DNA of 51,262 nt from the NCBI RefSeq assembly GCF_903893715.1, contig NZ_CAITNG010000102.1:1-51262 (forward strand), written 5' to 3'. This stretch comes from an uncultured Mucilaginibacter sp. (GTDB lineage Bacteria; Bacteroidota; Bacteroidia; Sphingobacteriales; Sphingobacteriaceae). The notes beneath the pieces are model-generated. The model was not told the origin of the DNA and did not search any database. It was given only the letters and a program-made list of their open reading frames with translations. Positions 33,155 to 40,802 of this stretch are shown here, one piece after another. Every line of letters begins with the position of its first letter. The stretch's first letter is position 1. A program made the translations under genes and the position numbers.

Positions 33155-33370
33155 ATGTTAAACGAAGTATTGATACCGGACGAAACCCATCATTCTATAG
33201 AATTACCTAAAGAATTTTATGGGAAAAAAGTTCAGGTGATAGCTTTTGAAATTAACGAGGCTGCCCCGAAAGACACTCAAAATAAAAATTCTTTTTGGGA
33301 TGATATAGATTATAATCCTGATTTTCCTTCTATCGAAGAAATTAGAAAAACTGCATGGCCTTCTAAATAA
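33155..33370 (+). CDS. Antitoxin of a vapBC-type module
   Basis: 71 residues: an N-terminal beta-rich part (SIELPKEFYGKKVQVIAFEI) followed by an acidic C-terminus (IEEIRKTAWPSK). Its stop overlaps the toxin start (TAATG). Layout fits DUF2281-like antitoxins. Confidence 0.8.
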   Translation: MLNEVLIPDETHHSIELPKEFYGKKVQVIAFEINEAAPKDTQNKNSFWDDIDYNPDFPSIEEIRKTAWPSK

Positions 33371-33738
33371 TGGTCCTCATTGATACCAACATCCTGATAG
33401 AAATTATTAGGCATAATGCTAATATAATTGAAAAATGTGATGCTTTAGGTGTCGATAATCTTGCAATAAGTTCAATATCATATGTAGAATTCCTGGTTGG
33501 CAGTCGCGATAAACAAGACCTTTATCGCAACATGAAATTCTTAAATAAATTTCGACAGATCGCTGTTGATGAGAACATCAACGACACATTGATCAGTATT
33601 TTTGAAAATTATTCCCTAAGCCACAGGCCATCCATTCCTGATATGCTCATAGCAGCAACTGCAATTTATTATAAAACCCCTTTGTATACCTTGAATAGCA
33701 AGGACTTTATTTACTTAGCTGATCTGACACTAATTTAA
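33370..33738 (+). CDS. PIN-domain toxin of a vapBC-type module
   Basis: 122 residues. PIN acidic residues: VLIDTNILIEI, SISYVEFLVG, IPDMLIAATAI; NSKDF near the end. Predicted metal-dependent RNase; coupled to the upstream antitoxin by the overlapping stop/start. Second of three PIN modules. Confidence 0.9.
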   Translation: MVLIDTNILIEIIRHNANIIEKCDALGVDNLAISSISYVEFLVGSRDKQDLYRNMKFLNKFRQIAVDENINDTLISIFENYSLSHRPSIPDMLIAATAIYYKTPLYTLNSKDFIYLADLTLI

Positions 33739-33740
33739 AA

Positions 33741-33748
33741 TACTTTTG
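33741..33748 (+). promoter_or_regulatory. Putative -7 box of the HAD gene
   Basis: TACTTTTG matches TAnnTTTG, 14 bp before the ATG at 33763, giving a very short leader. No clear -33 box. Confidence 0.5.
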
Positions 33749-33762
33749 CGCCAAAATATTTT

Positions 33763-34428
33763 ATGGCAAACCCTTTTAAAGCTTTTATTTTTGACCTGAA
33801 CGGCACCATGATAAACGATATGGAGTTTCATACCCGTGCATGGCAATATTTGTTGAACAACGACCTTGGCGGGAATTTTACCTGGGACGAAGTGAAGCAA
33901 CAGATGTATGGCAAAAACCCCGAAGTGCTGGTGCGTATGTTCGGTCCGGAAAGGTTTACCATGGACGAAATGGTTGCCTTATCCTTCGAAAAAGAAAAGC
34001 GTTACCAACAGGAGTACCTGCACCAACTGGCCCTGCTGCCAGGCCTGATGGAATTTTTGGAAGCAGCCTATCAAAAAGGTATCCCCATGGTCATTGGTTC
34101 GGCGGCCATACCGTTCAATATCGATTTTGTGCTGGACAACCTGCACATCCGTCATTATTTTAAAGCCATTGTAAGCGCAGATGACGTGACCTTAAGCAAA
34201 CCCCACCCCGAAACTTACCTAAAAGTAGCCGAACAACTGGGTATTGAGCCAACCGCTTGCTTAGTATTTGAAGATGTGCCCAAAGGAGCCGAAGCCGCTT
34301 TGAACGCGGGAATGAAAACCGTCATCCTCACCACTACCCACCTCCCAGATGAGTTTGTGCATTTGCCCAACGTGCTCCACTTTTCGGATGACTTTACCGA
34401 CTCCTATTTCGCTGGATTAATCTATTAA
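33763..34428 (+). CDS. HAD-superfamily protein, beta-phosphoglucomutase-like, with Asn in motif I
   Basis: 221 residues. HAD subfamily I with alpha-helical cap. Motif I reads FDLNGTM: the nucleophile Asp is present, but the second (acid/base) Asp of DxD is Asn. Motif II is in VIGSAA, motif III Lys in VTLSKPHPETY, and motif IV in VFEDVPKGAEAA. The same substitution seems common in Bacteroidota relatives (recollection). The last 57 bases including the stop belong to a 68-bp segment repeated at 35123-35189, downstream of the vapBC cassette. Confidence 0.88.
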   Translation: MANPFKAFIFDLNGTMINDMEFHTRAWQYLLNNDLGGNFTWDEVKQQMYGKNPEVLVRMFGPERFTMDEMVALSFEKEKRYQQEYLHQLALLPGLMEFLEAAYQKGIPMVIGSAAIPFNIDFVLDNLHIRHYFKAIVSADDVTLSKPHPETYLKVAEQLGIEPTACLVFEDVPKGAEAALNAGMKTVILTTTHLPDEFVHLPNVLHFSDDFTDSYFAGLIY

Positions 34429-34439
34429 TACCTTCGTTT
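34372..34439. repeat. Left direct repeat (3' end of the HAD gene)
   Basis: From GTGCTCCACTTTTCGG to ACCTTCGTTT. Near-identical to 35123-35189, with about five differences including one net base deletion. The repeats bracket the 34440-35026 vapBC pair. Confidence 0.92.
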
Positions 34440-34823
34440 TCACCACAAAACTTCACAGTGGTATTTACCGAAATGCTCATCTTTGGTAATGACTGTCAAT
34501 CGTTCAACTATGCTTTGCGCGATAATGATACGGTCGAATGGGTCGCGGTGGTGAAAATCGAGATTATTGAGACGCTGAATATGTGGAAAGGCCAATGGCA
34601 ATATTTCGATTGCATTTTCAACTAAAAAGCTTTGGATTTGGTCAAAGGCGGATCTCAGTTCGAGTTTGCCCAGACTTGTTTTTATGGCGATTTCCCAGAT
34701 ACTGGCAATGCTGATAAAGCACTTATTTTCGATGTTCTTTATTTTGCCAGCGGCATCCGGCGGTAGCGAAGTATCGCCGTTGATAAACCAGATAAAGGTA
34801 TGCGTATCTAACAGGAACTGCAT
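34440..34823 (-). CDS. PIN-domain toxin (VapC) of the flanked cassette
   Basis: 127 residues. MQFLLDTHTFIWFI, IASIWEIAIK, HRDPFDRIIIAQS and VITKDEHF carry the PIN acidic quartet of the VapC subgroup that pairs with DUF2281 antitoxins. Start overlaps the antitoxin stop (TAATG). Transcribed against the HAD gene. The stop codon lies directly at the border of the left direct repeat. Confidence 0.92.
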   Translation of the reverse strand: MQFLLDTHTFIWFINGDTSLPPDAAGKIKNIENKCFISIASIWEIAIKTSLGKLELRSAFDQIQSFLVENAIEILPLAFPHIQRLNNLDFHHRDPFDRIIIAQSIVERLTVITKDEHFGKYHCEVLW

Positions 34824-35026
34824 TACATATAGTCCTTAAAATCGGCTAAGGGGTCGTCGAAATCAGGCGACATTTTGAAAAAGCCCTTTGCATAACCAAA
34901 CTGACGCTCTTTTATACTTTTTGCACTTTTTGATTTTTGATTTAAAAACTCCACAAAATCGCTTACCTCCTTCTGCAGTTCATCAGGCAGTAGCGTAATC
35001 TGTGTGTATAGCTCAACATTCGTCAT
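34823..35026 (-). CDS. DUF2281-type antitoxin (VapB-like) of the flanked cassette
   Basis: 67 residues. LYTQITLLPDELQKEVSDFVEFL is the DUF2281 pattern; the acidic C-terminus (SPDFDDPLADFKDYM) is the usual toxin-wrapping segment. First gene of the pair. Confidence 0.9.
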   Translation of the reverse strand: MTNVELYTQITLLPDELQKEVSDFVEFLNQKSKSAKSIKERQFGYAKGFFKMSPDFDDPLADFKDYM

Positions 35027-35122
35027 GATAAGTAAAGTTACGAAATTATTGAAGCAAGTTCAAAATACTGTTTGCTGTTGTGCAGGGAAAAACCCACTTC
35101 CCGATATATTTAGTTCGATTTG

Positions 35123-35189
35123 GTACTCCACTTTTCGGATGAATTACCGACTCCTATTTCGCAGGATTAATCTATTAATACCTTCGTTT
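35123..35189. repeat. Right direct repeat (remnant of the HAD 3' end)
   Basis: 67 bp nearly identical to 34372-34439, with a one-base net deletion that breaks the HAD frame, so it is non-coding. The 751-bp offset defines a compact cassette. Confidence 0.92.
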
Positions 35190-35211
35190 AGCCATACCGT
35201 CATTTTTGGTG

Positions 35212-35246
35212 ACAGAATAGTTTACTATTATAACAGAATAGTTTAC
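35212..35246 (+). promoter_or_regulatory. 21-bp-period direct repeat upstream of the fucosidase genes
   Basis: ACAGAATAGTTTAC occurs exactly at 35212-35225 and 35233-35246, two helical turns apart, 131 bp before the first fucosidase. This pattern suits a regulator binding twice on one DNA face. The gene-free stretch 35027-35376 otherwise holds only the antitoxin upstream region and the right direct repeat. Confidence 0.5.
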
Positions 35247-35376
35247 CATATAGTCGCGCCATAATGGTTTTTAAATGAGCAAATTGCATTACCAAAAACA
35301 TTTGTCGTAAACCTTCCACCGGTTAACCGCATTTGAAAACCTGTTTGTAATTATAAACTTATTTAAAACACCTGTT

Positions 35377-36888
35377 ATGAGGCCACAGCTTATCAAACAA
35401 TTTGTGCTATCTGCATTTTTAATAACGGCATGTGCCATTACCTGCTCGGCACAGCAGGGTAAATTTAAGGCAACGGATGAATCGCTAAAACAATACCAAT
35501 ACCCCGAATGGTTCAGGGATGCCAAGTTTGGCATTTGGGCGCATTGGGGCCCGCAGGCCGTGCCGCGCCAGGGCGATTGGTATGCCAAAAACATGTATGT
35601 GGAGGGCAGTCGCCAAAACAAATACCATGTTGAGCATTACGGTCCGCCGGCAAAGTTTGGATATAAAGACATTATCCCGCTATGGAAAGCCGAAAAATGG
35701 GACCCCGAAAAATTGATGGCGCTGTATAAAAAAGCCGGCGCCAAATACTTTGTGAGCATGGGCACCCACCACGACAACTTTTTTTTATGGAACTCAAAGG
35801 TGCACCGCTGGAACGCTGTGAATATGGGTCCGCACAAGGACGTGGTTGGCCTGTGGCAAAAAGCTGCAAAGGGCCAGGGACTACGTTTTGGGGTTTCGGA
35901 GCATTTGGCAGCCAGCTTTAACTGGTTTCAGCCGAGCCACGGGGCAGATAAGACCGGGCCGATGGCAGGTGTGCCTTATGATGGCGCCGACCCGCAATAC
36001 CAGGATTTGTATCATCAAAAAGCTGACTCATCCGACATTAAAAACTGGCTGAGCAATAACCCCGCCTGGCAAAAGGAATGGTTAACCAGCATTACCGAAC
36101 TGATAGACAATTATCACCCCGACTTGCTGTACTCGGATAGCGGCATGCCTTTCGGCGATGTTGGTCGCACCATGATATCACATTTTTACAATACCGACAT
36201 GGCCAAAAACGGCGGCAAACTGGACGCCGTGTACAACTGCAAACAACCATCGGAAGGCAAATGGGCGCAGGATGTGGAGCGTGGCGTGTTGGATTCCATC
36301 AGCCCCTTCCCGTGGCAAACAGATACTTCTATTGGCGATTGGTTTTACCGCACCGGCCAAAAATATAAGAGCGCCGATGAGGTTGCGCAACTATTAATAG
36401 ACATTGTTAGTAAAAACGGCAACCTGTTGCTCAACGTGGTGCAAACCCCCGAAGGCGACCTGGAGCCCGATGTGTTGGCCATTGTGCAGGGTGTTGCCGA
36501 TTGGACTACCGCCAATGGCGAAGGCATTTACGGTTCGCGCCCATGGAAGATTTATGGTGAAGGGCCATCTACCGTTAAAGCGAACCAGCAAAAGGGCCAC
36601 TTTGGCGGCCTGAGCGATACCCGCGGCTACCAACCAACCGACGTACGTTTTACCACCAAAGGCGGTAACCTGTACGCTTACTGCATGGCTGCTCAAACCG
36701 GCGACATCAAGCTGACTTCGCTGGGCAAAGGCTCGAAATATTTGGACAAGCAAATCGCAGCCGTTACTATGCTGGGCAGCAAAGAAAAACTGACCTGGAC
36801 ACAGCAAGACGATGCCTTGGTGATTACCAAACCGGCCAGCTTGCCCAAATGGCAGGTGGTTGGTTTTAAGGTGGAGTTTAAGAAATAA
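35377..36888 (+). CDS. Alpha-L-fucosidase, GH29 (Sec-exported)
   Basis: 503 residues. Sec signal peptide (FLITACAITCSAQ) followed by a GH29 TIM barrel: WFRDAKFGIWAHWGPQAVP, MGTHHDNFFLWNS (substrate His pair), probable nucleophile Asp in DLLYSDSGMPFGD, and NGNLLLNVVQTPEGDL. A C-terminal beta-sandwich (about 400-503) follows. Hydrolyses terminal alpha-L-fucose, probably in the periplasm. Paralogue of the next gene, 71 bp downstream. Confidence 0.93.
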   Translation: MRPQLIKQFVLSAFLITACAITCSAQQGKFKATDESLKQYQYPEWFRDAKFGIWAHWGPQAVPRQGDWYAKNMYVEGSRQNKYHVEHYGPPAKFGYKDIIPLWKAEKWDPEKLMALYKKAGAKYFVSMGTHHDNFFLWNSKVHRWNAVNMGPHKDVVGLWQKAAKGQGLRFGVSEHLAASFNWFQPSHGADKTGPMAGVPYDGADPQYQDLYHQKADSSDIKNWLSNNPAWQKEWLTSITELIDNYHPDLLYSDSGMPFGDVGRTMISHFYNTDMAKNGGKLDAVYNCKQPSEGKWAQDVERGVLDSISPFPWQTDTSIGDWFYRTGQKYKSADEVAQLLIDIVSKNGNLLLNVVQTPEGDLEPDVLAIVQGVADWTTANGEGIYGSRPWKIYGEGPSTVKANQQKGHFGGLSDTRGYQPTDVRFTTKGGNLYAYCMAAQTGDIKLTSLGKGSKYLDKQIAAVTMLGSKEKLTWTQQDDALVITKPASLPKWQVVGFKVEFKK

Positions 36889-36959
36889 GATTGGAAATGA
36901 ACCGGCCATAAAAGACCTAAAGTGTGAGCTGGTAAATTAAAGGGCTTTAGTAAGTAAAC

Positions 36960-38609
36960 ATGACACAGAGCAGAAGAAGTTTTTTAAAAACCGGGGCAAT
37001 TGTTGCAGGTGGTTTGAGTTTAAACAATACGCTATTACAAAGCGCCATAGCTAACACCAATATGTTAGCGAAAGGGCCTTTTGAACCCAATTGGGAATCC
37101 TTACAGCAATACAAAACCCCGCAATGGTTCAGCGATGCAAAATTTGGTATCTGGGCCGTCTTTGGGCCGCAGTGCCAGGCCGAATATGGCGATTGGTATG
37201 CCAGGCGCATGTACAATGAAGGCGACCGTTGCTACAATTATCATGTTCAAAAATATGGGCATCCGTCAAAATTCGGTTTTAAGGACCTTGTTCATGAATG
37301 GAAAGCCGAGAATTGGGACCCGGATGCTTTGCTGAGCCTATATAAAACTACAGGCGCGCAATATTTTTTTGCCATGGTGAATCACCATGACAATTTTGAC
37401 GCTTTCGACAGCAAATATCAACAATGGAACTCGATGAATGTTGGCCCGAAGAAAGACATTATAGGGGGTTGGGCAAAAGCAACTAAGAAACAAGGTATGC
37501 GGTTTGGCGTAAGCGTACACGCTTCGCATGCCTGGACATGGATGGAAACGGCTAAACGTGCCGATAAAAAAGGCCCTTTAGCTGGTGTACCCTATGATGG
37601 TTTTTTGCAGAAGAAAGATGGCACAGGCACTTGGTGGGACGGCATGGATCCGCAAGCCTTATATGAACAGAACCATGAACTGAGTATTGGCAGCGATGAC
37701 GTCAATAGTATCCATAAGCAATGGCGTTGGGATAATGGTGCCAGCATACCATCAAAAGCTTATTGTGATAAATTTTTGAACCGGACCATCGACCTGATTG
37801 ATAAATATGACCCGGACTTGTTATATTTTGATGATTCGATTTTGCCCTTATACCCCATCAGCGATGCCGGCTTAAAAATAGCCGCACACTTTTATAATAC
37901 CAATTTAAAAAGAAGAGGCAAACTGGAAGCCATATTGAACGGAAAGGATTTAGATGAGATACAAAAAAAATGTATGGTATGGGACATTGAGCGGGGATCG
38001 AGCAATACGCTTGAACCTTTGCCCTGGCAAACGGATACCTGCATAGGAGACTGGCATTACGACCGCACTATTTACGACAGAAACCGGTACAAGACTGCTA
38101 AAACAGTAATCCATGACCTGGCCGATATTGTGAGCAAAAACGGCAACCTCTTATTAAGTATCCCCGTAAGGGGCGATGGCACGATTGATGAGAAAGAAAC
38201 AGCTATTGTAAACGGAATTGCCGAATGGGTAAAGTTAAACGGTGAAAGTATTTTCTCGACACGGCCATGGAAAGTTTTCGGCGAAGGCCCTGCCCAGGAA
38301 AAGCCTGTAGCATTGAGTAACGGCCTTGGTTTTAATGAGGGCAAGGGCGTACCTTTTACTTATAAAGATATCCGATTTACAACAAAAGGGGATGTATTGT
38401 ATGCTATCGTATTAGGTTGGCCCGAAGACGGAAAGGTATTGATCAAAAGCCTGGCCGCCGACAGCAAGCTTCGCCCCGAGCCGATCAATCGGGTTGATCT
38501 TTGCGGCGGCCCCTCACTACAATTTGAACGAAAGGCCGAAGGCCTGGAAATCAAATTAGCAACAGACAAACTGGCCACCAACTACGCTTTTGCATTACGT
38601 ATCTCTTAA
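36960..38609 (+). CDS. Alpha-L-fucosidase, GH29 (Tat-exported)
   Basis: 549 residues. Twin-arginine signal (QSRRSFLKTGAIVAGG) instead of Sec. Barrel motifs parallel the preceding gene: WFSDAKFGIWAVFGPQCQ, MVNHHDNFDAF, probable nucleophile Asp in DLLYFDDSILPLY, NGNLLLSIPVRGDG. It is longer than its neighbour because of an insertion around 210-240. Likely co-transcribed with it; the difference in signals suggests folding before export or a cofactor. Confidence 0.93.
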   Translation: MTQSRRSFLKTGAIVAGGLSLNNTLLQSAIANTNMLAKGPFEPNWESLQQYKTPQWFSDAKFGIWAVFGPQCQAEYGDWYARRMYNEGDRCYNYHVQKYGHPSKFGFKDLVHEWKAENWDPDALLSLYKTTGAQYFFAMVNHHDNFDAFDSKYQQWNSMNVGPKKDIIGGWAKATKKQGMRFGVSVHASHAWTWMETAKRADKKGPLAGVPYDGFLQKKDGTGTWWDGMDPQALYEQNHELSIGSDDVNSIHKQWRWDNGASIPSKAYCDKFLNRTIDLIDKYDPDLLYFDDSILPLYPISDAGLKIAAHFYNTNLKRRGKLEAILNGKDLDEIQKKCMVWDIERGSSNTLEPLPWQTDTCIGDWHYDRTIYDRNRYKTAKTVIHDLADIVSKNGNLLLSIPVRGDGTIDEKETAIVNGIAEWVKLNGESIFSTRPWKVFGEGPAQEKPVALSNGLGFNEGKGVPFTYKDIRFTTKGDVLYAIVLGWPEDGKVLIKSLAADSKLRPEPINRVDLCGGPSLQFERKAEGLEIKLATDKLATNYAFALRIS

Positions 38610-38658
38610 TTTGCCAAACCGGCAAGCTTGTTTAAGTTGACCAGCTTTGATACCAACA

Positions 38659-38693
38659 AAAATGCCTTCAGTAATTACTGAAGGCATTTTTTT
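38659..38693. terminator. Bidirectional terminator
   Basis: AAAAATGCCTTCAGTAA with its complement and T7; serves both the fucosidase transcript and the convergent lipoprotein gene. Confidence 0.92.
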
Positions 38694-38700
38694 ATTGGGG

Positions 38701-38862
38701 TTAATTGTTGTTGTGATGTTGGTCGGGATCGTGGTGATCCTGATCGTGTTGGTGCGCTTCGCGGTCGCGGCGGCGGTTTTCCTGATACTCTACCGAGCAG
38801 CTCGAGGCTAAACTGCCAACCAGCACCAGCAAGGCGATTATCCTAAACATGTTCTTTTTCAT
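38701..38862 (-). CDS. Small His/Asp-rich lipoprotein
   Basis: 53 residues from the start at 38862 (MKKNMF). Lipoprotein signal with lipobox GSLASSC, then an Arg-rich stretch (ENRRRDRE) and a tail of His, Asp, Gln and Asn (HQHDQDHHDPDQHHNNN). The tail could bind transition metals. Function otherwise unknown. Confidence 0.78.
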   Translation of the reverse strand: MKKNMFRIIALLVLVGSLASSCSVEYQENRRRDREAHQHDQDHHDPDQHHNNN

Positions 38863-38913
38863 AATGGTTTTATTAATAACTATTACTAACACAACACCGC
38901 AAATGCGGAATGG

Positions 38914-38944
38914 TTTGCGGTATAAATATCCTTCGATACATTTG
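38914..38944 (+). promoter_or_regulatory. Consensus promoter of the methyltransferase gene
   Basis: TTTG (38914-38917), a 19-bp spacer, TACATTTG (38937-38944), then 7 bp to the ATG at 38952. Matches the Bacteroidota consensus exactly and excludes the longer in-frame start at 38910. Confidence 0.8.
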
Positions 38945-38951
38945 CGCTGCC

Positions 38952-39641
38952 ATGAGCGATATTTTAGGACAAGCCCTGTACAACCATTACCACCAATTAT
39001 CCAAACACAAACTTTGGATACATAACCGCTATGGCCCCAAAGAAGAGATGCCTGTTGACGTCTATTTTAGGGATGAAGACGATATGCCCGACCTGGAGTG
39101 GCTTGCCCTGAACGAATGCCGGGGCAGCGTGCTCGACATTGGCGCGGGCGCAGGCAGCCACGCCCTCGCATTGCAAGACCGTGGACTGGATGTAAAGGCT
39201 ATCGATATTTCGCCTTTGGCGGTGCAGGTAATGCAACAGCGGGGTGTTACCCAGGCTGCCGTTGCTGATATTTTTACCTATAACCAGGGCAAGTTTGATA
39301 CCCTGCTCTTACTGATGAACGGCATAGGGCTGGCGGGTACTACCGATGGCCTCGCGCGCTTGCTGTTGCAACTGGATACTTTACTGAACGAGGGTGGTCA
39401 AGTCCTGTTCGATTCGAGCGACGTGGCGTATTTATACGAAGGCAACCTTCCCGAAACAGGCTATCATGGCGAGATTGCCTATCAATACGAATACCATCAA
39501 CAAAAAACCGATTGGTTTAACTGGCTGTATATGGACGAGGAGCGTATGAGCGACATTGCTGCCGAAGCGGGCTATAACTTTGAGGTGTTGCTCGAGGATG
39601 AGTTTGGGCAGTATTTGGCCAGGTTGATAAGGATAGCTTAG
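38952..39641 (+). CDS. Class I SAM-dependent methyltransferase
   Basis: 229 residues. SAM-binding motif I VLDIGAGAGSHALALQ, followed by VKAIDIS (motif post-I), AAVADIFTY and LLLMNGIGLAG. Substrate not identifiable. The start is fixed by the promoter directly upstream. Confidence 0.88.
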   Translation: MSDILGQALYNHYHQLSKHKLWIHNRYGPKEEMPVDVYFRDEDDMPDLEWLALNECRGSVLDIGAGAGSHALALQDRGLDVKAIDISPLAVQVMQQRGVTQAAVADIFTYNQGKFDTLLLLMNGIGLAGTTDGLARLLLQLDTLLNEGGQVLFDSSDVAYLYEGNLPETGYHGEIAYQYEYHQQKTDWFNWLYMDEERMSDIAAEAGYNFEVLLEDEFGQYLARLIRIA

Positions 39642-39794
39642 GGTGGGCCTTGTTTTATAATCTAAGACTACAAAGTTAGGGGCTTAAAGTTTGGAAAATT
39701 AAACAGTGCTGGTACTAAAAAGCTGCAGATTTGTAGTCTGCGGAACAGTAAGCTGTTAGGATGCTATAAATCCCAAGCAAGTAAAACGTTAGTA

Positions 39795-40022
39795 TCACCC
39801 CTTGTAATCCATCTTATTTTTAACCAAATCCACAAAGCCTTTAAATACCAGCACCAAAGGCCGGTAGCCTGCAAAGCCGGTAGTAATGCCGTAGGCCACT
39901 TTTTCACCTTCCGGGCAATAGGTGCCAAAAAGCTTGTCCCATATAATGAAAACGCCGCCATAGTTTTTGTCGATATAAGCAGGGTTTGAGCCATGGTGCA
40001 CGCGGTGGTTTGAGTTTGTATC
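39795..40022 (-). pseudogene. 3' remnant of a sterol desaturase / fatty-acid hydroxylase gene
   Basis: The frame encodes SNHRVHHGSNPAYIDKNYGG, IIWDKLFGTYCPEGE and YGITTGFAGYRPL, the typical C-terminal third of the family, including the final HxxHH cluster. The N-terminal two-thirds with the other histidine boxes is missing. Upstream sequence belongs in another frame to the unrelated gene at 39904-40482, so a deletion or recombination joined the two near 40015-40025. Confidence 0.8.
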
Positions 40023-40482
40023 CGTCGTCCTCAACTTCTATCCTGCACGAGGAATCTATCTCTATATGCTTAACCTTATGACCAATGTCAGTCTTATTAG
40101 CCACCCAGGAGACGAAGCCATTCCCCCTACCGAAAATATGCCAATCTGCAGGGATTTCAGGTACGCCCAGTCTTCGCCGTGCTAAATTAAAACTCCTGCC
40201 ATATTTATCCTGGCAGGTCATTTCTTTGTATTCAGTAATATCTTGACGACCTAAAAATCCAAGTAAAAAAAGGTAGGAACAGATAATAAAAACTTTGTAA
40301 ATTTTCGATTTTCCTTCATTGCTAATGATAGTAACAATCAGCCCTATGAATAAGACAACCAATCCTATCAATTCAAGGGCCAATAAGTAAACAGACTGTG
40401 TTTCAGAATAGACCTGCGTATACCCCATAGCAGCGAAAGACAAGCCTACAATAATAATAAAGACAACCCTAAATTTTTTCAT
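39904..40482 (-). CDS. Hypothetical membrane protein with a chimeric C-terminus
   Basis: 192 residues as read. Three hydrophobic helices (about 5-20, 32-52, 62-80) are followed by a soluble part. From about residue 155 on (after VEDDGYK) the frame runs through the desaturase remnant in a different phase and yields a basic sequence with no family character (LYRQKLWRRFHYMGQ). The original C-terminus appears lost. No family recognised. Confidence 0.6.
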   Translation of the reverse strand: MKKFRVVFIIIVGLSFAAMGYTQVYSETQSVYLLALELIGLVVLFIGLIVTIISNEGKSKIYKVFIICSYLFLLGFLGRQDITEYKEMTCQDKYGRSFNLARRRLGVPEIPADWHIFGRGNGFVSWVANKTDIGHKVKHIEIDSSCRIEVEDDGYKLKPPRAPWLKPCLYRQKLWRRFHYMGQAFWHLLPGR

Positions 40483-40537
40483 TGTTAAGTCAGGTAACGA
40501 GTTGCTACCGAATCTCTAATATAAAAAAATCTTTGAC

Positions 40538-40571
40538 AAAAAAAAGCCTCTAACTTTTCAGTTAAAGGCTT
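40538..40571 (-). terminator. Terminator of the initiator tRNA gene
   Basis: Minus strand: AAGCCTTTAACT-GAAA-AGTTAGAGGCTT followed by T6; directly downstream of the tRNA. Confidence 0.9.
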
Positions 40572-40582
40572 CATTTATTGGA

Positions 40583-40657
<75 letters not shown>

Positions 40658-40740
40658 CTATTTTTGTTGGTATTTGTTTTGGTTCATTACTCCAAAACGG
40701 CGTTTTCAATTATCGAAATGCAATTTGTGCTCCGTTTTAA

Positions 40741-40779
40741 TTGGACTGCAAAGATATAATTCGTTTCTTTGCAGTCCAA
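40741..40779. other. Perfect 14-bp inverted repeat in the era leader
   Basis: TTGGACTGCAAAGA, an 11-bp loop, TCTTTGCAGTCCAA; ends 23 bp before the era start at 40803. No T-run follows, so it is not a simple terminator. May be an operator or an mRNA hairpin. Confidence 0.8.
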
Positions 40780-40802
40780 ATAAAATTACATATATTTTTT
40801 AC

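Noticed and set aside
35212..35246. Possible minimal CRISPR-like repeat
   Set aside because: Only two copies with a 7-bp spacer, no cas genes; better explained as a regulator site.
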